From assembly GCA_018894105.1 (NCBI GenBank), contig CM032122.1:31279404-31343403 (forward strand): 64,000 nucleotides of DNA, given 5' to 3'. The first letter of the stretch is position 1. Each line of letters starts with the position of its first letter. A program made the position numbers and the translations under genes. Below are positions 12,031 through 24,394 of this stretch, one piece after another. The notes below the pieces were generated by a model, which worked only from the letters and a program-made list of their open reading frames with translations, had not been told where the DNA came from and did no database searches. Source of the DNA: Jacaranda mimosifolia. Taxonomy: Eukaryota > Streptophyta > Magnoliopsida > Lamiales > Bignoniaceae.

Positions 12031-12272
12031 ATAACATAAGGATGGGGTATATAATTTTGGGTGGAAAAAAGAAGGGACCAAAAATGCAAAGTCACTGCTA
12101 CACTTTCAGATACTGTGATATGCAACATGAGTATACTAGTAAGATAGATTTATACTTCTTGAACACTCATGGTTTAGTGTGTAATATTAGTATGAATATA
12201 AGAAATTCAAATTTTTGTTCGAAAATATGACATAGTACTCAGATAGATCCACATGGGCAACAACCTTCACAC

Positions 12273-12963
12273 ATGTCCAACCGAGGGCATGTAAGGTCCA
12301 GTAGCACACGTTGGCCTCGTAAGAATGAGATAACATTCATTGAGCTGTGCTATGAAGAGTTTGTTAATGGTCAGCTGTTGAGTACTACTTTCTCGAGTTT
12401 CACTTGGGGAAGAATTTGCAACAAATTAAATGCATGTACTCATGGTCAGTTTACTTACACTGTTCAGTAGTTTAAAATTAAGTGGAATCGATTCTGAATA
12501 TCATAGCGCTTATTCCATCAACTGGTTACTAAGGAAATAGGTTTCGCTTGGGATTATGAAAGAAATACTGTAATGAGATCCCCCTCTCGAATTCAACATT
12601 GGATGGCGGTAATTTCCATTGTCATTCCTGTCATTATCTCTTCATTTATCCATCTCTTTACCTTTCTTCTGCTTTATATTCACAATGTTCTCAATGGAAT
12701 AGGAGCATCCAAATGATACACACATCATCGAACATTGCCTGCCACATTATGACTACTGTATAGAGATGTTCCAAGGTTCCATGGCGATGGGTTCACAGTC
12801 CCAATCTTCTTCGCAGCTGATCAATCCTTTCGATGAGGATAGGATTCCTAGCATCAATATGAATTCTTCAGAAGGTAGTCATTCTAGACTTTCGGGTAGT
12901 CGTGGTGAAGACTTGATAGACACAACCGGTACCTCAGGTGGTTCTCATGTAAAAGAAGAATAA
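12273..12963 (+). pseudogene. SANT/Myb-like DNA-binding protein of a PIF/Harbinger element (ORF1), broken
   Basis: A first open stretch (12273-12470) reads RWPRKNEITFIELCYEEFVN, then TWGRICNKLN, the start of the trihelix/SANT-like domain (Myb_DNA-bind_3) found in PIF ORF1 proteins. After an in-frame TAG it continues with FKIKWNRF and VTKEIGFAWDYERNTV, matching the family's NKWD and tG.GWD positions but with further stops. A second part (12700-12963) reads HPNDTHIIEHCLPHYD and ends in a Ser/Gly-rich tail. The splice from about 12608 to 12702 is inferred. ORF1 normally helps the transposase bind element ends in the nucleus. This copy cannot make a full protein. Confidence 0.6.
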
Positions 12964-13612
12964 TGCCACAAGTAGAGAAAAAAACTCATCTGATTGAGGC
13001 CCTTGACAAATAAGACTACTTGATTGATGCAAAGTCCAATAGGATCGGGATTAACGCTGATAAGTCAATAGAGAGCTTTGATGTATAGAATGACTCCCCA
13101 TAGCGTTTTTTCCAAAGCTATTAATACATTGCAGAGTACCACTATGCATTCCTTCTTCACTTGGCTTGACAATCGTGAGAAGTGGATTTGGGTTGAGTCC
13201 TTAGAGTACGTGTGATCATCATCCCATTTCTGCCCATATCTAATGCTGCTATGCTAGTCTTCCATCATTGCTTCTCCCGCTTTATGTGTTTCATGTTATC
13301 TATGTTTAATTTATGCACTTTATTATGCTGTAACAAACCTTATATTTGATGGTTATGGTGATCTTGCTTATGAATTTTACTATTGTAAGAACTTTTTTGT
13401 TGCTTAATATTTGCTTCACTATTATTTCCATTTTCGTATACATTTTCTATTCTATATTTTTAGTATATTTTCAGCATATGAAGTCAACGATTTATGCATT
13501 CATTTGAAATAGTATAGCAAGTGCCTTAAGTTCAATGTATCATACTCCAGAAAGTGAAGGTGATAGTAGTCCAGACACCTGAGCCAGTGATATTTCTGAT
13601 GGAACGGAGGAG

Positions 13613-14790
13613 TTATTTTTTGTTATGGAGATTATCGCACCGAACCTGGCACCAAAAAGGTTGCCTTGCAATAACTCTTGGATGCAAGGTGCTGATTAAA
13701 TAGCTAAAATATTGAATGCACACCCGCAGAGGTTTTACGACAATATCCGAATGACCAAACCATATTTGAAGCTTTAGTTGAATTAATGATGTCTCGGGGC
13801 ATACTAACACAGACTCTTACTCCACGAGTCTCTGTCGTTGAAGAGGTCGCCTTGTTAATGCAAAGGTAGGGATGCACCAAACATAATATAATAGCATGGA
13901 GAGGTTCTCAGTTGATGGTGAATCGCCACATAAGAAGAGTTTACATGCGCTAGTCTGCTTAGCACCTAAGATAATATCTTCACCACGATTTGATGAAGTA
14001 CCACCTCAAATTGAATTGAATTGTGATTTTTATCCTTATTTTGAGGTTCGTTTAATTACAAAAAATACTCGTTCTCCATATTAATAAATCAATTGTCACA
14101 ATTCCTTATGCATAACCATATTTTGACAATATAGGGAGCTGTTGGAGCGATCGATGGCACTCGCATCACGACATGGGTCTCTCATACTCAACAAAATGCG
14201 TACAGGTCATGCAAGGGGCAAACATGCTAGAACGTTCTTGATATATGCGATTTTGACCTTATGTTCATATACGTGAATACGGGATGAGAGGACAACACAA
14301 ATGATTCAAGGGTATTGCTCACGACGAATCAAAACAACCCACGGTTCCCATTTCCTCCACCAGGTTACCTAGTATACTAGAATAATTCATATTGTATCAT
14401 TCGACTACAAGTAATCTCTTCATTAGTAATGGTGATTTAAATGGTGTCGTTTTCCCCATCTCAAGAAAGTACTATCTTGTGGATATCGGATTTACAAACT
14501 ACATGTGTTTTCTTGCACCATATAGACAGTTGCATTACCATCTGCAGGAGTTTAGAAATTCTATAGCCTGTAATAATCCTAGAGAGATGTTCAATCATGC
14601 ACACTCAAGATTGAGGAACCCCATAGAGCACTCATTCAGAATTCTAAAAAAGAGGTTTCCAATTCTAGCATAGGGTATACCTAACTACTTGGTCAATCAT
14701 CAAAGGGATTTGGTCATTCCTTGTTGTGTTTTACACAATTTTATTCGTATGTTCAGTCATGACGAATTTTTAATGAGCAGCTGACAGAGG
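13613..14790 (+). pseudogene. PIF/Harbinger DDE transposase (HARBI1-like), broken
   Basis: Remnants in order: LNAHPQRFYDNIRMTKPYLK (about 13710); SVDGESPHKKSLHALVCLAP with PQIELNCDFYPYFE (13896-14046); a probable intron with GT at 14047 and TATAG before 14135; GAVGAIDGTRITTWVSHTQQ with the first catalytic Asp; NDSRVL with the second; KYYLVDIGFTNYMCFLAPYR; and LRNPIEHSFRILKKRFPIL with the catalytic Glu. This is the DDE_Tnp_4 order of PIF/Harbinger transposases. Several stops (for example after KGQT and after VNTG) and frame changes make it inactive. The longest open piece is 14392-14673. It shares strand and element with the SANT/Myb remnant upstream, the usual PIF layout. Confidence 0.8.
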
Positions 14791-15149
14791 AGATAGATTA
14801 GCATACCTTCTACCATAGAGGTCATCCAAGCCAAGAAGAGATCAATGCACAATCTACGTTCAGGGATCACATAGTAATGCTAATGTGGAACGGTAGCATG
14901 AATTGACATAATCACGGGCTACATTAGTGCGTAGAATTAAGTGTAGTTACGTATTAAGTATCCTATCATATGTAATGTCCACTAGTTACGATAGGTTTGT
15001 TGTATTAGTCATTTATGTGTTTAGGGAGATTGTCTGTTTATTATGTTGTATTGGACAAATTATTGTGCCTTATGTGATTACGTGTTTGGCTTTTTTCTTT
15101 TAATGTATCATAATAATCATGTGTACATTGTATGTAGCTTATTTGACTT

Positions 15150-15542
15150 ATGTCAGTGGCGATGAGTATACACAACCCTCCCTTATGTGCTTGTGGGGTA
15201 GGACCAATGAGGGTATCTATGGTCAAGACACCTACAAATTACAGTAGATTTTTCTATAGATGTCCAATAGGGGGGTCTTTCATATGGGTGGACTTATGGA
15301 ATCAGAGTCATCACACTTTCAGACAGCACAGTAGCAGTACCTTTACTGGATTACAGTGTCATTCAGATGTAGGCGGTTATGCTTGGCCTTCATCAAGAAG
15401 CACTATGCATACGGATATCAGCGGTGGATTCAGCAGTGATACCACCCCGAACCATCACATGCTACATTTTCTGCCTTCACTGGATCATCACTACTTATCC
15501 TATTATGTGGATGTCTCATCTTTGTCATACTTGTGGCTTTAA
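15150..15542 (+). pseudogene. GRF zinc-finger fragment
   Basis: An open frame of 130 codons begins with NPPLCACGVGPMRVSMVKTP, then NYSRFFYRCPIGGSF and IWVD. This is the zf-GRF pattern (C-x-CG, ...GRxFYxCP, ...FxWxD). The fourth zinc ligand expected near GGSF is not visible. After residue 55 the frame has no recognisable domain. GRF fingers bind single-stranded DNA in repair proteins and are also carried by plant transposons. Lying 0.4 kb downstream of the transposase, it is probably transposon-borne. Whether it is original to the PIF element is unknown. Confidence 0.5.
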
Positions 15543-15799
15543 TTTTTCTAGTTGCTATACTGATTAAGTTACTATTAGTAGCGTGACTTTTTACGATATT
15601 TGAAAAATGTCAACATGTGAGGGATGTTTGACTTATGTTTCAATAGTAAATCTGACACTAATGTACCTTTGACTAAGTGAGTGACATGATTTTCGATATA
15701 TCATTTATGTTACTCATGTATCTTTTAATATGTATAATATAAAGATTTATAGGTATGGAAGTATGATGAATTATATTCATCATTTATGTAAATGTAGGT

Positions 15800-16690
15800 G
15801 GTGCTATGAGCCGATGTTGATTGTTAGATGCTCTTGCTTTTCATACCCCTAATGTGTGGGGTCCGATTGTGGAGGAGAGATTTATCCACATATTGTTAGA
15901 TGCTAACACCATCATCTCCTTAACTAACATGTACATTAAGATATGTATGCTAGAATTGGCATATAGGTTGAGGCAATACTTCTAGTAGCCTTTCACCACA
16001 GAGTTCGTTACTGAGTAGTTCTATTAATTGAAGGATAGGTACGAAATAGTGACCACAATCATGAAGCACCCAGGTGTACAATATAATGAACATACGAGAG
16101 AGATGTATGTGCCACCTAATTTGCGTGATAGGTTTGCCTAGTAAGAATATGTTCAGATATAACAAATTATTTATTCAAATTAATTTTTGTCTTCATTTGT
16201 ACAACAATTTAATAATTTTTTAATTATTTTTCCTTTACAAATCAAGCCTTCATCTTTGCGTTATTTTGAGCAGGGAGAGCCTCGTCATGATTTATTACGC
16301 AAGATTTTTGTGGAGCCGATACCAGCTGACCATATGGGTAATATAGAGGATGTTGTTGATACTGGAGTACAGTTGGGTGGGATTACCTTCACCCGATTGT
16401 TGTTGCGGATTCTAATGCATCTCGTACATCATTTCATAACCAGGGTGCGCATGTGTCGACATTATCGCCAATTCGATCATGGAGGGAAAGAGATGCCCAT
16501 CATGCTGTTCCATATGCACCTCCACTACACGATGATGATCACAACCAAAGTGATAGGGCCTCGACCGATGGTCAAGCTAGCATATGGCGTGGACTCCTTC
16601 CAAACATAAGGAGACAATGTGCATTTGGTTCCACTAGTACTAGCGAGGTCAGCACTGCGTGGTGCAAACCTCGCAATCTACCATCCCCAT
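15800..16690 (+). pseudogene. Unrecognised broken coding remnants, possibly a second SANT/Myb-like ORF
   Basis: Short open pieces separated by stops. FHTPNVWGPIVEERFIHILL is followed by a stretch at about 16030-16135 reading RYEIVTTIMKHPGVQYNEHT, then REMYVPPNLRDRF. The HPGV.Y...T...P pattern recalls the end of SANT/Myb-like domains in PIF ORF1 proteins. The longest open frame (16187-16609) has no recognised motif. Function is not assigned. Confidence 0.25.
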
Positions 16691-16699
16691 AGTAGGTCG

Positions 16700-17616
16700 T
16701 TACATATGAATATCTTGAGACCTTATTGCTAATTAGTAGGTGAAACTATGAACCACCTTATGTATGTCGTAGTATTAAGATTAACTTGTATTTGTCCTCA
16801 TGAAAAACATTGTAAACTTACTTTGTGACTTATGAAGTAACGTATTACTTGGCAAATAAATGAGTATTATTCGTTAATGAATTGATAGATTTAATTAAAT
16901 AAAAAATTTGCAAAATTATTAATTAGATTAAGTTATTTCTCTCTTTATTAAACTTCTAAATTACTACACTAATACGTTTATTAATCTAACAAAATAATTA
17001 AATTTGATTAAAATAAATATAATAAATTAACTAGATTAATACATTTATTTATTTAAATTAATAATTACATCATAGATGTAATTTAATTTATGTTGCATAT
17101 TTGAATAATTCTAATAAAATAGTTGGTTAATACGTTACAATTAAAATAATTTTGGGTTTAAGCGTAAAGTATGTAGTATCTAATTGTGTATTAATATAAT
17201 TAATTAACTAAAAATTATCACCCTTATTAAATATAATTTATATCAATAAATAGTACATAGATAATTTCATCCCATATTTTAATTGTTAAATTATTAATAT
17301 GTACAATATAATGATTTATATAATAATATGTTTATTTTATTAATTCAATAAAGTTAATTTAAATAATTAATTTGATTTATTACAATTATTATTAATACTT
17401 TAATTTTAATTTATTACTAAGTAGTTATCTTTTATTTGATGAATACTTTGGACAAAGTAATACATCATATGCCATTTTTTTTATTTAAATAACATATAAA
17501 ATGTGAAAGTAAATTAATTACACCTCATTTCATTACAATCATATTTCAATCATTACACACACATATATAGACACACATCATCCAATTATAAATATATATT
17601 ACTATTATATATAAAT
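16700..17616. other. AT-rich non-coding DNA
   Basis: Extremely AT-rich with many ttaattaa-type words and no gene. The last 180 bp (about 17440-17616) resemble 21180-21360, so a right-hand segment of the PIF-type element occurs more than once. Confidence 0.4.
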
Positions 17617-18336
17617 GCCGATGCGCGTGTGTTCTTCTGACCAGCGCGTGAATGCTTTTTTCATTTTTTTTTTCTATTTTTTCTTGTCTGAAATGGTGTT
17701 GTTTTATTGAGTTGATATTGTGTGCGTGTGTACTTTGGGCTGCTTGAATTGTATCCTGTTTTTTTTTTTTTCCTGCATTTAATCGTGGGGCCCATTGACA
17801 AGATTACAAGAAAATGTGGTTTTTCTTTTCATTTTTTTTTATATTTTGTGGCAACCAACTTTTACTTTGTGGTGGCCGGTGGGGCCCAGTCACAAGGTTT
17901 GAAGAAAATGCAATTTCAGCCAACTTTTTTATTTTTTTATTTTTTATTGTTTTCTTTCTTTTTCCACAGTTGTGTAGACAAAACGGTGTCGTTTAACATG
18001 CAACTTTTTGAATGGTGCTTACCGTCTGGATTGATGGTGGGTGGCTGGAACAATTATTGGCTTGTTCTTCTCCGGTTTGGTGAAATTTTTTCAATTCCTA
18101 AAATAATTTTAAAATAAAGATATATTCTTTAATCTTTCTTTCGCAACACTATAATTTTATATTCAAATAATCTCTCACAATTCACCTCAAAAACTCTATA
18201 TCTTAAACACCACATCTATTTCTTCATTTTCCCACTTCATCTTTTACATTACTCATTCATTTATCACTCTTTTACTTCATTTATATATAAATAGTATAAT
18301 ATATATTTATATATATGAAAAATATTAAAATTTTAC
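17617..18336. repeat. Tandem duplication, unit 1 (720 bp)
   Basis: Runs from cgatgcgcgtgtgttcttct to aaaaatattaaaattttac and is followed without a gap by a second copy. Apparent reading frames in it are poly-T and low-complexity translations. It contains the words gtggggcccattgacaag and acggtgtcgttt. This unit keeps the uninterrupted site of the hAT insertion found in unit 2 (gggtggctggaacaattatt). Confidence 0.8.
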
Positions 18337-20460
18337 GCGGATACGCGTGTGTTCTTCTAACCAGCGCGTGAATGCTTTTTTCATTTTTTTTTCTATTTTT
18401 TCTTGTCTGAAATGGTGTTGTTTTATTGAGTTGATGATGTGTGCGTGTGTACTTTGGGCTGCTTGAATTGTATCCTGTTTTTTGTTTTTTACTGAATTTA
18501 ATCGTGGGGCCCATTGACAAGGTTACAAGAAAATGTGGTTTTTCTTTTCATTTTTTTTTTTTTATATTTTGTGGCAACCAGCTTTTACTTTGTAGTGGCC
18601 GGTGGGGCCCAATCACAAAGGTTTGAAGAAAATGCAATTTCAGCCAACTTTTTTGTTTTTTTTTTTTTATTGTTTTCTTTCTTTTTCCACAGTTGTGTAG
18701 ACAAAACGGCGTCGTTTAAAATGCAACTTTTTGACTGGTGCTTGCCGTTTGGATTGACGATAGGTGGCTGTAGGGCTATAAACGGATATTAAATGGATCG
18801 GATATGCAGTATTCGTATTCATATTCGTTTAACTTTTATCGTATCTGTATCCGTATCCGTATTCGATGGATATTTTTTTATAATATCCGAATTCGTATTC
18901 GCCGGATATTATCCGAATTCGGATATATCCGTATCCGATTATAATTATTCCAAATATCCGTTTATAAATATCTGAATATCCGTTTATGAATATTCGAATA
19001 TCTGAATCCATTAATTTATAATAAAATGCATATTTTTTTCTAATAAATTTCATTTAAAAAAATAATCATATAAATAACATAATAAAATCTGAAAAAAACA
19101 ACAAACAAACAATAAAATCAGCATACTCCAAAAATTAAACAAGCATACAAATCTCCTCAAGAACAAAAGAAATAATAATTTCCAATACACAATACAACAA
19201 TTCAATATAAACAAAATAAAAATTAACTTCAATACAAGAAAACTATTCACATAGTCCAACAACATGAACATGCTTGAACTTCTCATATGTTTAACATTGC
19301 AAAAACTCTTATATTAAGAGCTTATAAGTTATTTTTAAAAAAAAAATTACCAAATACTTTTTGATACCTTATAAACTTTTAACATCTTACCTTAAGAGCT
19401 TATAAGATGTTTTAAGAAGCTTATAAGCTCACTCAAACACTCTCTTAAATCTTAATATCCCCTTAGCTAGTTAATAATTTTAGTATTTTACTATTTTATT
19501 TTAGAATTAAAAAGTTAATTATTCTTAATTTAGTTAAAAAAAATTTATTATTGATTCACTTTATGATTAATTAATATTAATAAAATGACACCAATATAAA
19601 TTAATTATAAAGTAAAGCAACAATAATTTTATATTGATCAATTTTCTCACTAATATATTAACTTTTCAAATTTTTTGATTTAATATTATTTAATTATCAT
19701 CATTACCATCTAATTTTTTTATTAATTCTTTAATTACTAATTTATACATATATTCATTTACATATAGATTATGAAATTTAATAATTAAATAATTAAATAA
19801 ATTATTATGTATAATAATATATTATACATGGTAATTTTTTAAAATATTATATATATTAAAATACATAAAAATAGAATATATTATATATAATATTTTTTTA
19901 AATATTATTTATCGGATACGGATAACAGATTTGATTAAATTACGGATAATCGAATATATAAACAGATATATCCAACGGATATGTATTCGGAGCGGATATT
20001 AAACGGATCGGATAGACATTTACCATATTCGTATCCATTTATAGTCGGATGTCTACTAATCGAATACGGATAATATCAGCTTTAAACGGATACGGATAAT
20101 AGCCCTATAAACGGATTCGGATGCGAACGGTAAACGAATTTTTGAATATCCATTTACAGCCCTAGGTGGCTGGAACAATTATTGGCTTGTTCTTCTCCGG
20201 TTTGGTGAAATTTTTTCAATTCCTAAAATAATTTTAAAATAAAGATATATTCTCTAAGCTTTCTTTCGCAACACTATAATTTTATATTCAAATAATCTCT
20301 AACAATTCACCTCAAAAACTCTATATCTTAAACACCACACCTATTTTTTCATTTTCCCACTTCATCTTTTACATTACTCATTCATTTATCACTTTGTTAC
20401 TTCACTCATATCTATATAGTATAATATATATTTATATATATGAAAAATATTAAAATTTTA
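18337..20460. repeat. Tandem duplication, unit 2, split by a hAT-like element
   Basis: Second copy of the 720-bp unit. Without the 1394-bp insertion and its 8-bp duplication it is 722 bp long. Differences from unit 1 are mostly single substitutions and poly-T length. Confidence 0.8.
18771..20164. mobile_element. hAT-like MITE family A, copy 1 (1394 bp)
   Basis: Ends are TAGGGCTATAAACGGATATT and, reverse complemented, TAGGGCTGTAAATGGATATT. A perfect 8-bp target duplication GGTGGCTG sits at 18763-18770 and 20165-20172; the tandem neighbour has the single uninterrupted GGTGGCTG. About 200 bp inside each end is packed with GGATATCCGAATTCG-like words in both orientations, likely transposase-binding subterminal repeats. 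The middle is AT-rich with no transposase. It belongs to the same family as 35577-39376 and 39448-54581. Confidence 0.9.
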
Positions 20461-21444
20461 CTATCTAAGGAATTCTAAAATGTGTGTTTACAAATTTAAT
20501 TAAACTAATCTCCAAACAAATTAATTAAATTTAATAAAACAATTTATTTACTAAATAATGTATTAAATTAATTAAATTACTTATTAATTAAATAATATAT
20601 TAGTTATATTTAATATTTCATGTATTAATTAAATATTACATTTATTTATTTAATAAATAATTTAAAATGTTTTAATTTGATATATATAATAAATAAATTA
20701 ATCTTCTTCAAAAAATATATTTATATATTAATTAAATAACAAGTTAAATTCAATAAATAACTTATTAAATTAATTTATTTAATTATTTATATAAATTTTT
20801 ATTTTTATTAATTATGTTTCATGTTTTGCATATAATTAAATATTATGCTTATTTGTTTAATAATAATTTAAGATGATTTAGTTTCATATAATATAAAATT
20901 ATTTATTTTTTTAATTTGATGAATCATATTAAGTTTCATACATATATTTATTTTATTTAAATAAATAATTAAGTTTTATCTATACATGAATCATAAATAA
21001 TAAATAGCTAAATAATTATATTTTAATTAATAAATAATAATTAGTTTATAATTAATGTACAATAATTAGTTTTTTTATATAAGCCAATATCAGCAATTAT
21101 GATATAATTATGATATTAGCTTATTTTTTTATAATATGAGATAATTAGAATTTTATAAATAATTAATATTTATCAATAAATATTGTCTTCAAATAATACA
21201 TTATTTGCTATTGTTAAATTTATAAAAATATAAATTTCAAAATAAAGTATCAATTGAATTAATTATACATTATTTTATTACAATAATATATCAATCATGA
21301 TATATATACACACACAAGTATAACTATAAATATACATACGTATAACATATATATATTACATAAAAAAATTACTTTTATATTACAAATCCAATAAAAAAAC
21401 TAATTTGACATTAATAGTAAAGTTTGTCCCCCCAAAATATAAAA
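20461..21444. other. AT-rich non-coding DNA of a second PIF-type copy
   Basis: No gene. The last 85 bp (21360-21444) match 24411-24500 and continue, after the MULE-like insertion, at 22767-22909. Confidence 0.5.
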
Positions 21445-22757
21445 GGGTATTGTTATTTGCACTCCAATTGATTTTTAGTATGTAAGAATTGACAAAATAT
21501 CCCTTTATTTTCAAAATATCATTTAATTTAAATTGTCGGGCAATTATGTTGTTAGTGTACTATTCTTTATCCTATTAAGTATAATCTTAATTCATTCATA
21601 ACCTTGATTTATTCCATGTCAAACTTGATAGAGTACGTAAAAATGAATAGAGTATCCCATTTCTAAATTCAATCATCTCACTAAAGATATGACTATAAAC
21701 TTTAATAAAAAAATGATAGCATCATTATAAAATATTATATTTTCACACCTCAAATGTGGGTCTTATTTTATTTCATAAAGACTACTATCTAAAGTTATTT
21801 CAATCAAAAAAGTGAAAAAAAAAAAGAAAAAAAAAAAAAAGAGCAATGTGCCTTGTTATTTATACCTGGCAAAAAATATCCATATCGTGGGTACCCAAAA
21901 AAATATGAATAATAGGCCTTATTTTCTACATTTAATAAAATATAGATAATTTTACTCACCTCCTCATTACCTGTCACTTTTTGACCCAACCTTTATGTAC
22001 CCACCGTTAACCCTTGAACAACCCTATACATAAATATATATTAAATTTTTCTCTAATTCTCACAAATAATTTGGAGGATATAACACATTTTCTATGATAA
22101 CAACAATGTTTAAATGGTATTTAAATTTTTAGTTCAATTTTTTTATATATATAATGAGATTTAAATTTAAACCTCAAAATTTAATATAATTTAAAATCTA
22201 TAGATGTTTATACATGTAAGTTTTATTTTTCAAACTAAAATACTTGACATAATTTAAGCACTTATTCAATGTAATATTTAAAATTTGTAGCCTCTTTTTT
22301 TAGTTTTATTTAAGTAATATTTGAATAATATTATGTAAATTAAAAAATACATATTAATTTACCTTTAAGTATAAAAATAAAAATAAAAATACCAGTACCT
22401 ATGGGTTGTCATCACCCATAGCCATGAGTAATAGTCTACTGTCTCATATTCAATAAAAAATGGATTATTTTACCTATGGATAAATTTATCCAATGCGCCA
22501 TTATCCTTTCTTGAGTTACTCACGGGTACCTATTTGCGAAGTCTATTGCTATTTCATATTAAGTTTGACAAATCAAGGTGAAATATTTTCATGAGTAATA
22601 AAGTTGAAAGAGAAAACTATTATATTAAAGGGTATATTTATCTTGCAAATTAATAAAAATGGATTTGAAAACTAAGTGGATATCTTGGTCAATAACCTAA
22701 CACAAAAATTTAGAATGGAGCGCGAATAATAATTTTGGAGTGCAAATAATAATACCC
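21445..22757. mobile_element. Non-autonomous MULE-like element (1313 bp)
   Basis: Terminal inverted repeats of 21 bp with one mismatch: left starts GGGTATTGTTATTTGCACTC, right (reverse complement) starts GGGTATTATTATTTGCACTC. A perfect 9-bp target duplication AATATAAAA sits at 21436-21444 and 22758-22766, the Mutator superfamily length. The paralogous right end at 24500 shows continuous sequence at this point. The interior contains several GGTACC-centred words but no transposase. Confidence 0.85.
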
Positions 22758-22766
22758 AATATAAAA

Positions 22767-22909
22767 AGCCAGACAACTTATTCTCAAATTATTTTTCATA
22801 TTTTTCGAAAACAAAAAGAAACGCATGATACATTTTCCAAAATTTCTCTCAAAAATTTAGTCCCCCAATTTTTTTTTAGAAAATAGCCAAAACATAGGAG
22901 AACAAGGCC
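22767..22909. mobile_element. Right end of a second PIF/Harbinger-like copy
   Basis: Together with 21360-21444 this matches 24411-24664. The reverse complement of the end reads GGCCTTGTTCTCCTATG, a diverged form of the 8382/24664 ends. A left partner was not identified with confidence. Confidence 0.45.
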
Positions 22910-22959
22910 TATGGTTTCTTTTTTTAGTCAAAATATTTTTATATTTATCAGCATCATTA

Positions 22960-23165
22960 CATTTTTTTTAAGACAATAAAATTAGTCTAATAACATTAAA
23001 TTATCTTGATAATGGTTGGGTACCTATGATCAGGATTCAAGCCTATCTCTCTTTTTCTTTTTCTTTCTTTTTCTTTTTGTCCAATTTACTGGGCATCCAA
23101 AATAAGAGGGGGAGAAATAAGAAAAAGGAAAGCACTATTCTTATCTATTGAGCTATATGACCAGT
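22960..23165 (-). mobile_element. Possible tRNA-related SINE
   Basis: On the minus strand from 23165 the sequence reads GGTCATATAGCTCAATAGAT, a convincing pol III box A, and later GGCTTGAATCCTG, box-B-like. An A-run lies near 22966. The two boxes are about 110 bp apart, separated by a (GAAAAA)n tract, longer than a normal promoter. No target duplication was found. Confidence 0.3.
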
Positions 23166-23169
23166 ATCT

Positions 23170-24345
23170 CTATGAACCTCAATCAATCAAACCTCAAAGC
23201 AAATTTCTTTACAAACAACAATTCTGTGATACTAAATTCTCGGTGGCTAAACATAGTAGACAGAAGAATATTTGATCAAAAAGAGAACTAAAGTATTCTT
23301 GGATAGCTACAATTTTTGGGGTTAGTCTAAATGAAGTTATTGACAATGCCAACATTAATCTACTAAGTAAATAAAATAGCTTATAAAAAATTAAATAAAA
23401 ATCTCCTACCTTCAGTTACATTTAATATTTATAAAAAATTGCTTGTAGTCAACTTATGTAGGCCATTAGTGGACATATGTGGAACAAACAAAGAATTGCA
23501 TTTGAGTTTTACATAGTAAAGCTTTTCCAGGGAGAATACACGATCAGCCATTAGAACAAAGTACATGTTTTCCATAACTCGTTATCAATATTGCTACATT
23601 TGTTTTCTTAAAAAAAGAAAAATAATGGAAACATAATATGAACTTTCAGACCTCTACTGAATTGAAGACAAAATATCAAATCATCTCTCAACTCCCTTAC
23701 AAATTAGCTTTGCTTGCAGGCAAGAAAATGTCTCTACTAAAAGTCCATTTAATGATTGGCTTTTGAGGGAAAAGTTAGGAGTTTGTTTTTGATGGAGTCC
23801 ATAGAAAGACAACTAAGATTTTTTTTGGGCTAGCGTTCATATGTTTCATCTTAGCAGTACTGAGATAAAAGAAAAGTACTCTATAGTAGCTGTTTGAAAC
23901 ATGGAGCAGCCAGTTGACTAGCACAAGTGCAACTCTCGTTTTTCCTTCTCCATTCAAGATCTTCAATCATTTTTTGATCAAGAAAAAAAGTTTCTTTCTA
24001 TTTATATTTAAACATTTGAATGATGCTGAAAAAAACCATTTGGTATATGTTCTTTATTGTGTTCAAGCTACTGAATTTAGATTGTTTCATTACATCTCGC
24101 AAAACTTCTTTTTATGTAAAACATAGATAGCTTTTGCTTAATATGAATTCTGCAAAAGTTTACTTCTCCAATTCAGTAATCTTCAAAAGAATATTTTCAT
24201 GCTAACATTCTTATAGTTAGGGAATTCGAAAAAATTTCTCACATTAATAAAAAAATGTACTCCCAATCAAATCAAAACCTTTTATCCTATTATTTACAAA
24301 ATTATATTATTCATAAATACTTATAATATAAATAGAAATATCTAT
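23170..24345. other. Intergenic/transposon DNA without recognisable content
   Basis: No gene or repeat recognised on either strand. Short open frames of about 60-70 codons have no familiar motif. Confidence 0.4.
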
Positions 24346-24349
24346 TCAA

Positions 24350-24394
24350 TAATCCGGGCACGACACCGGGCCTTGCGCGGTGCTTTTCCCACCA
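24350..24394. other. Helitron-like 3' terminus (tentative)
   Basis: The GC-rich word ccgggcacgacaccgggcc is followed by ttgcgcggtgcttttcccac and CAGT. It resembles the short hairpin plus CTAG-T that ends many plant Helitrons, but the hairpin is imperfect and the CTAG is CCAG. It sits in a TA-rich part of the PIF right end. No 5' end was found. Confidence 0.25.

Noticed and set aside
17722..18792. Open frames of 60-131 codons rich in Phe and Leu (plus strand)
   Set aside because: They translate poly-T and low-complexity DNA in a 720-bp tandem repeat and recur only because the DNA is duplicated.
20184..22909. A separate PIF MITE with left end GGCTTGTTCTTCTCC
   Set aside because: Only loosely similar to the right end at 22909, flanking bases do not give a TWA duplication, and the same word occurs in the tandem partner at about 18058.
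23030..23165. tRNA gene on the minus strand
   Set aside because: Box A and box B look-alikes are present but about 110 bp apart with a purine tract between them, and no cloverleaf can be drawn. Kept only as a possible SINE.
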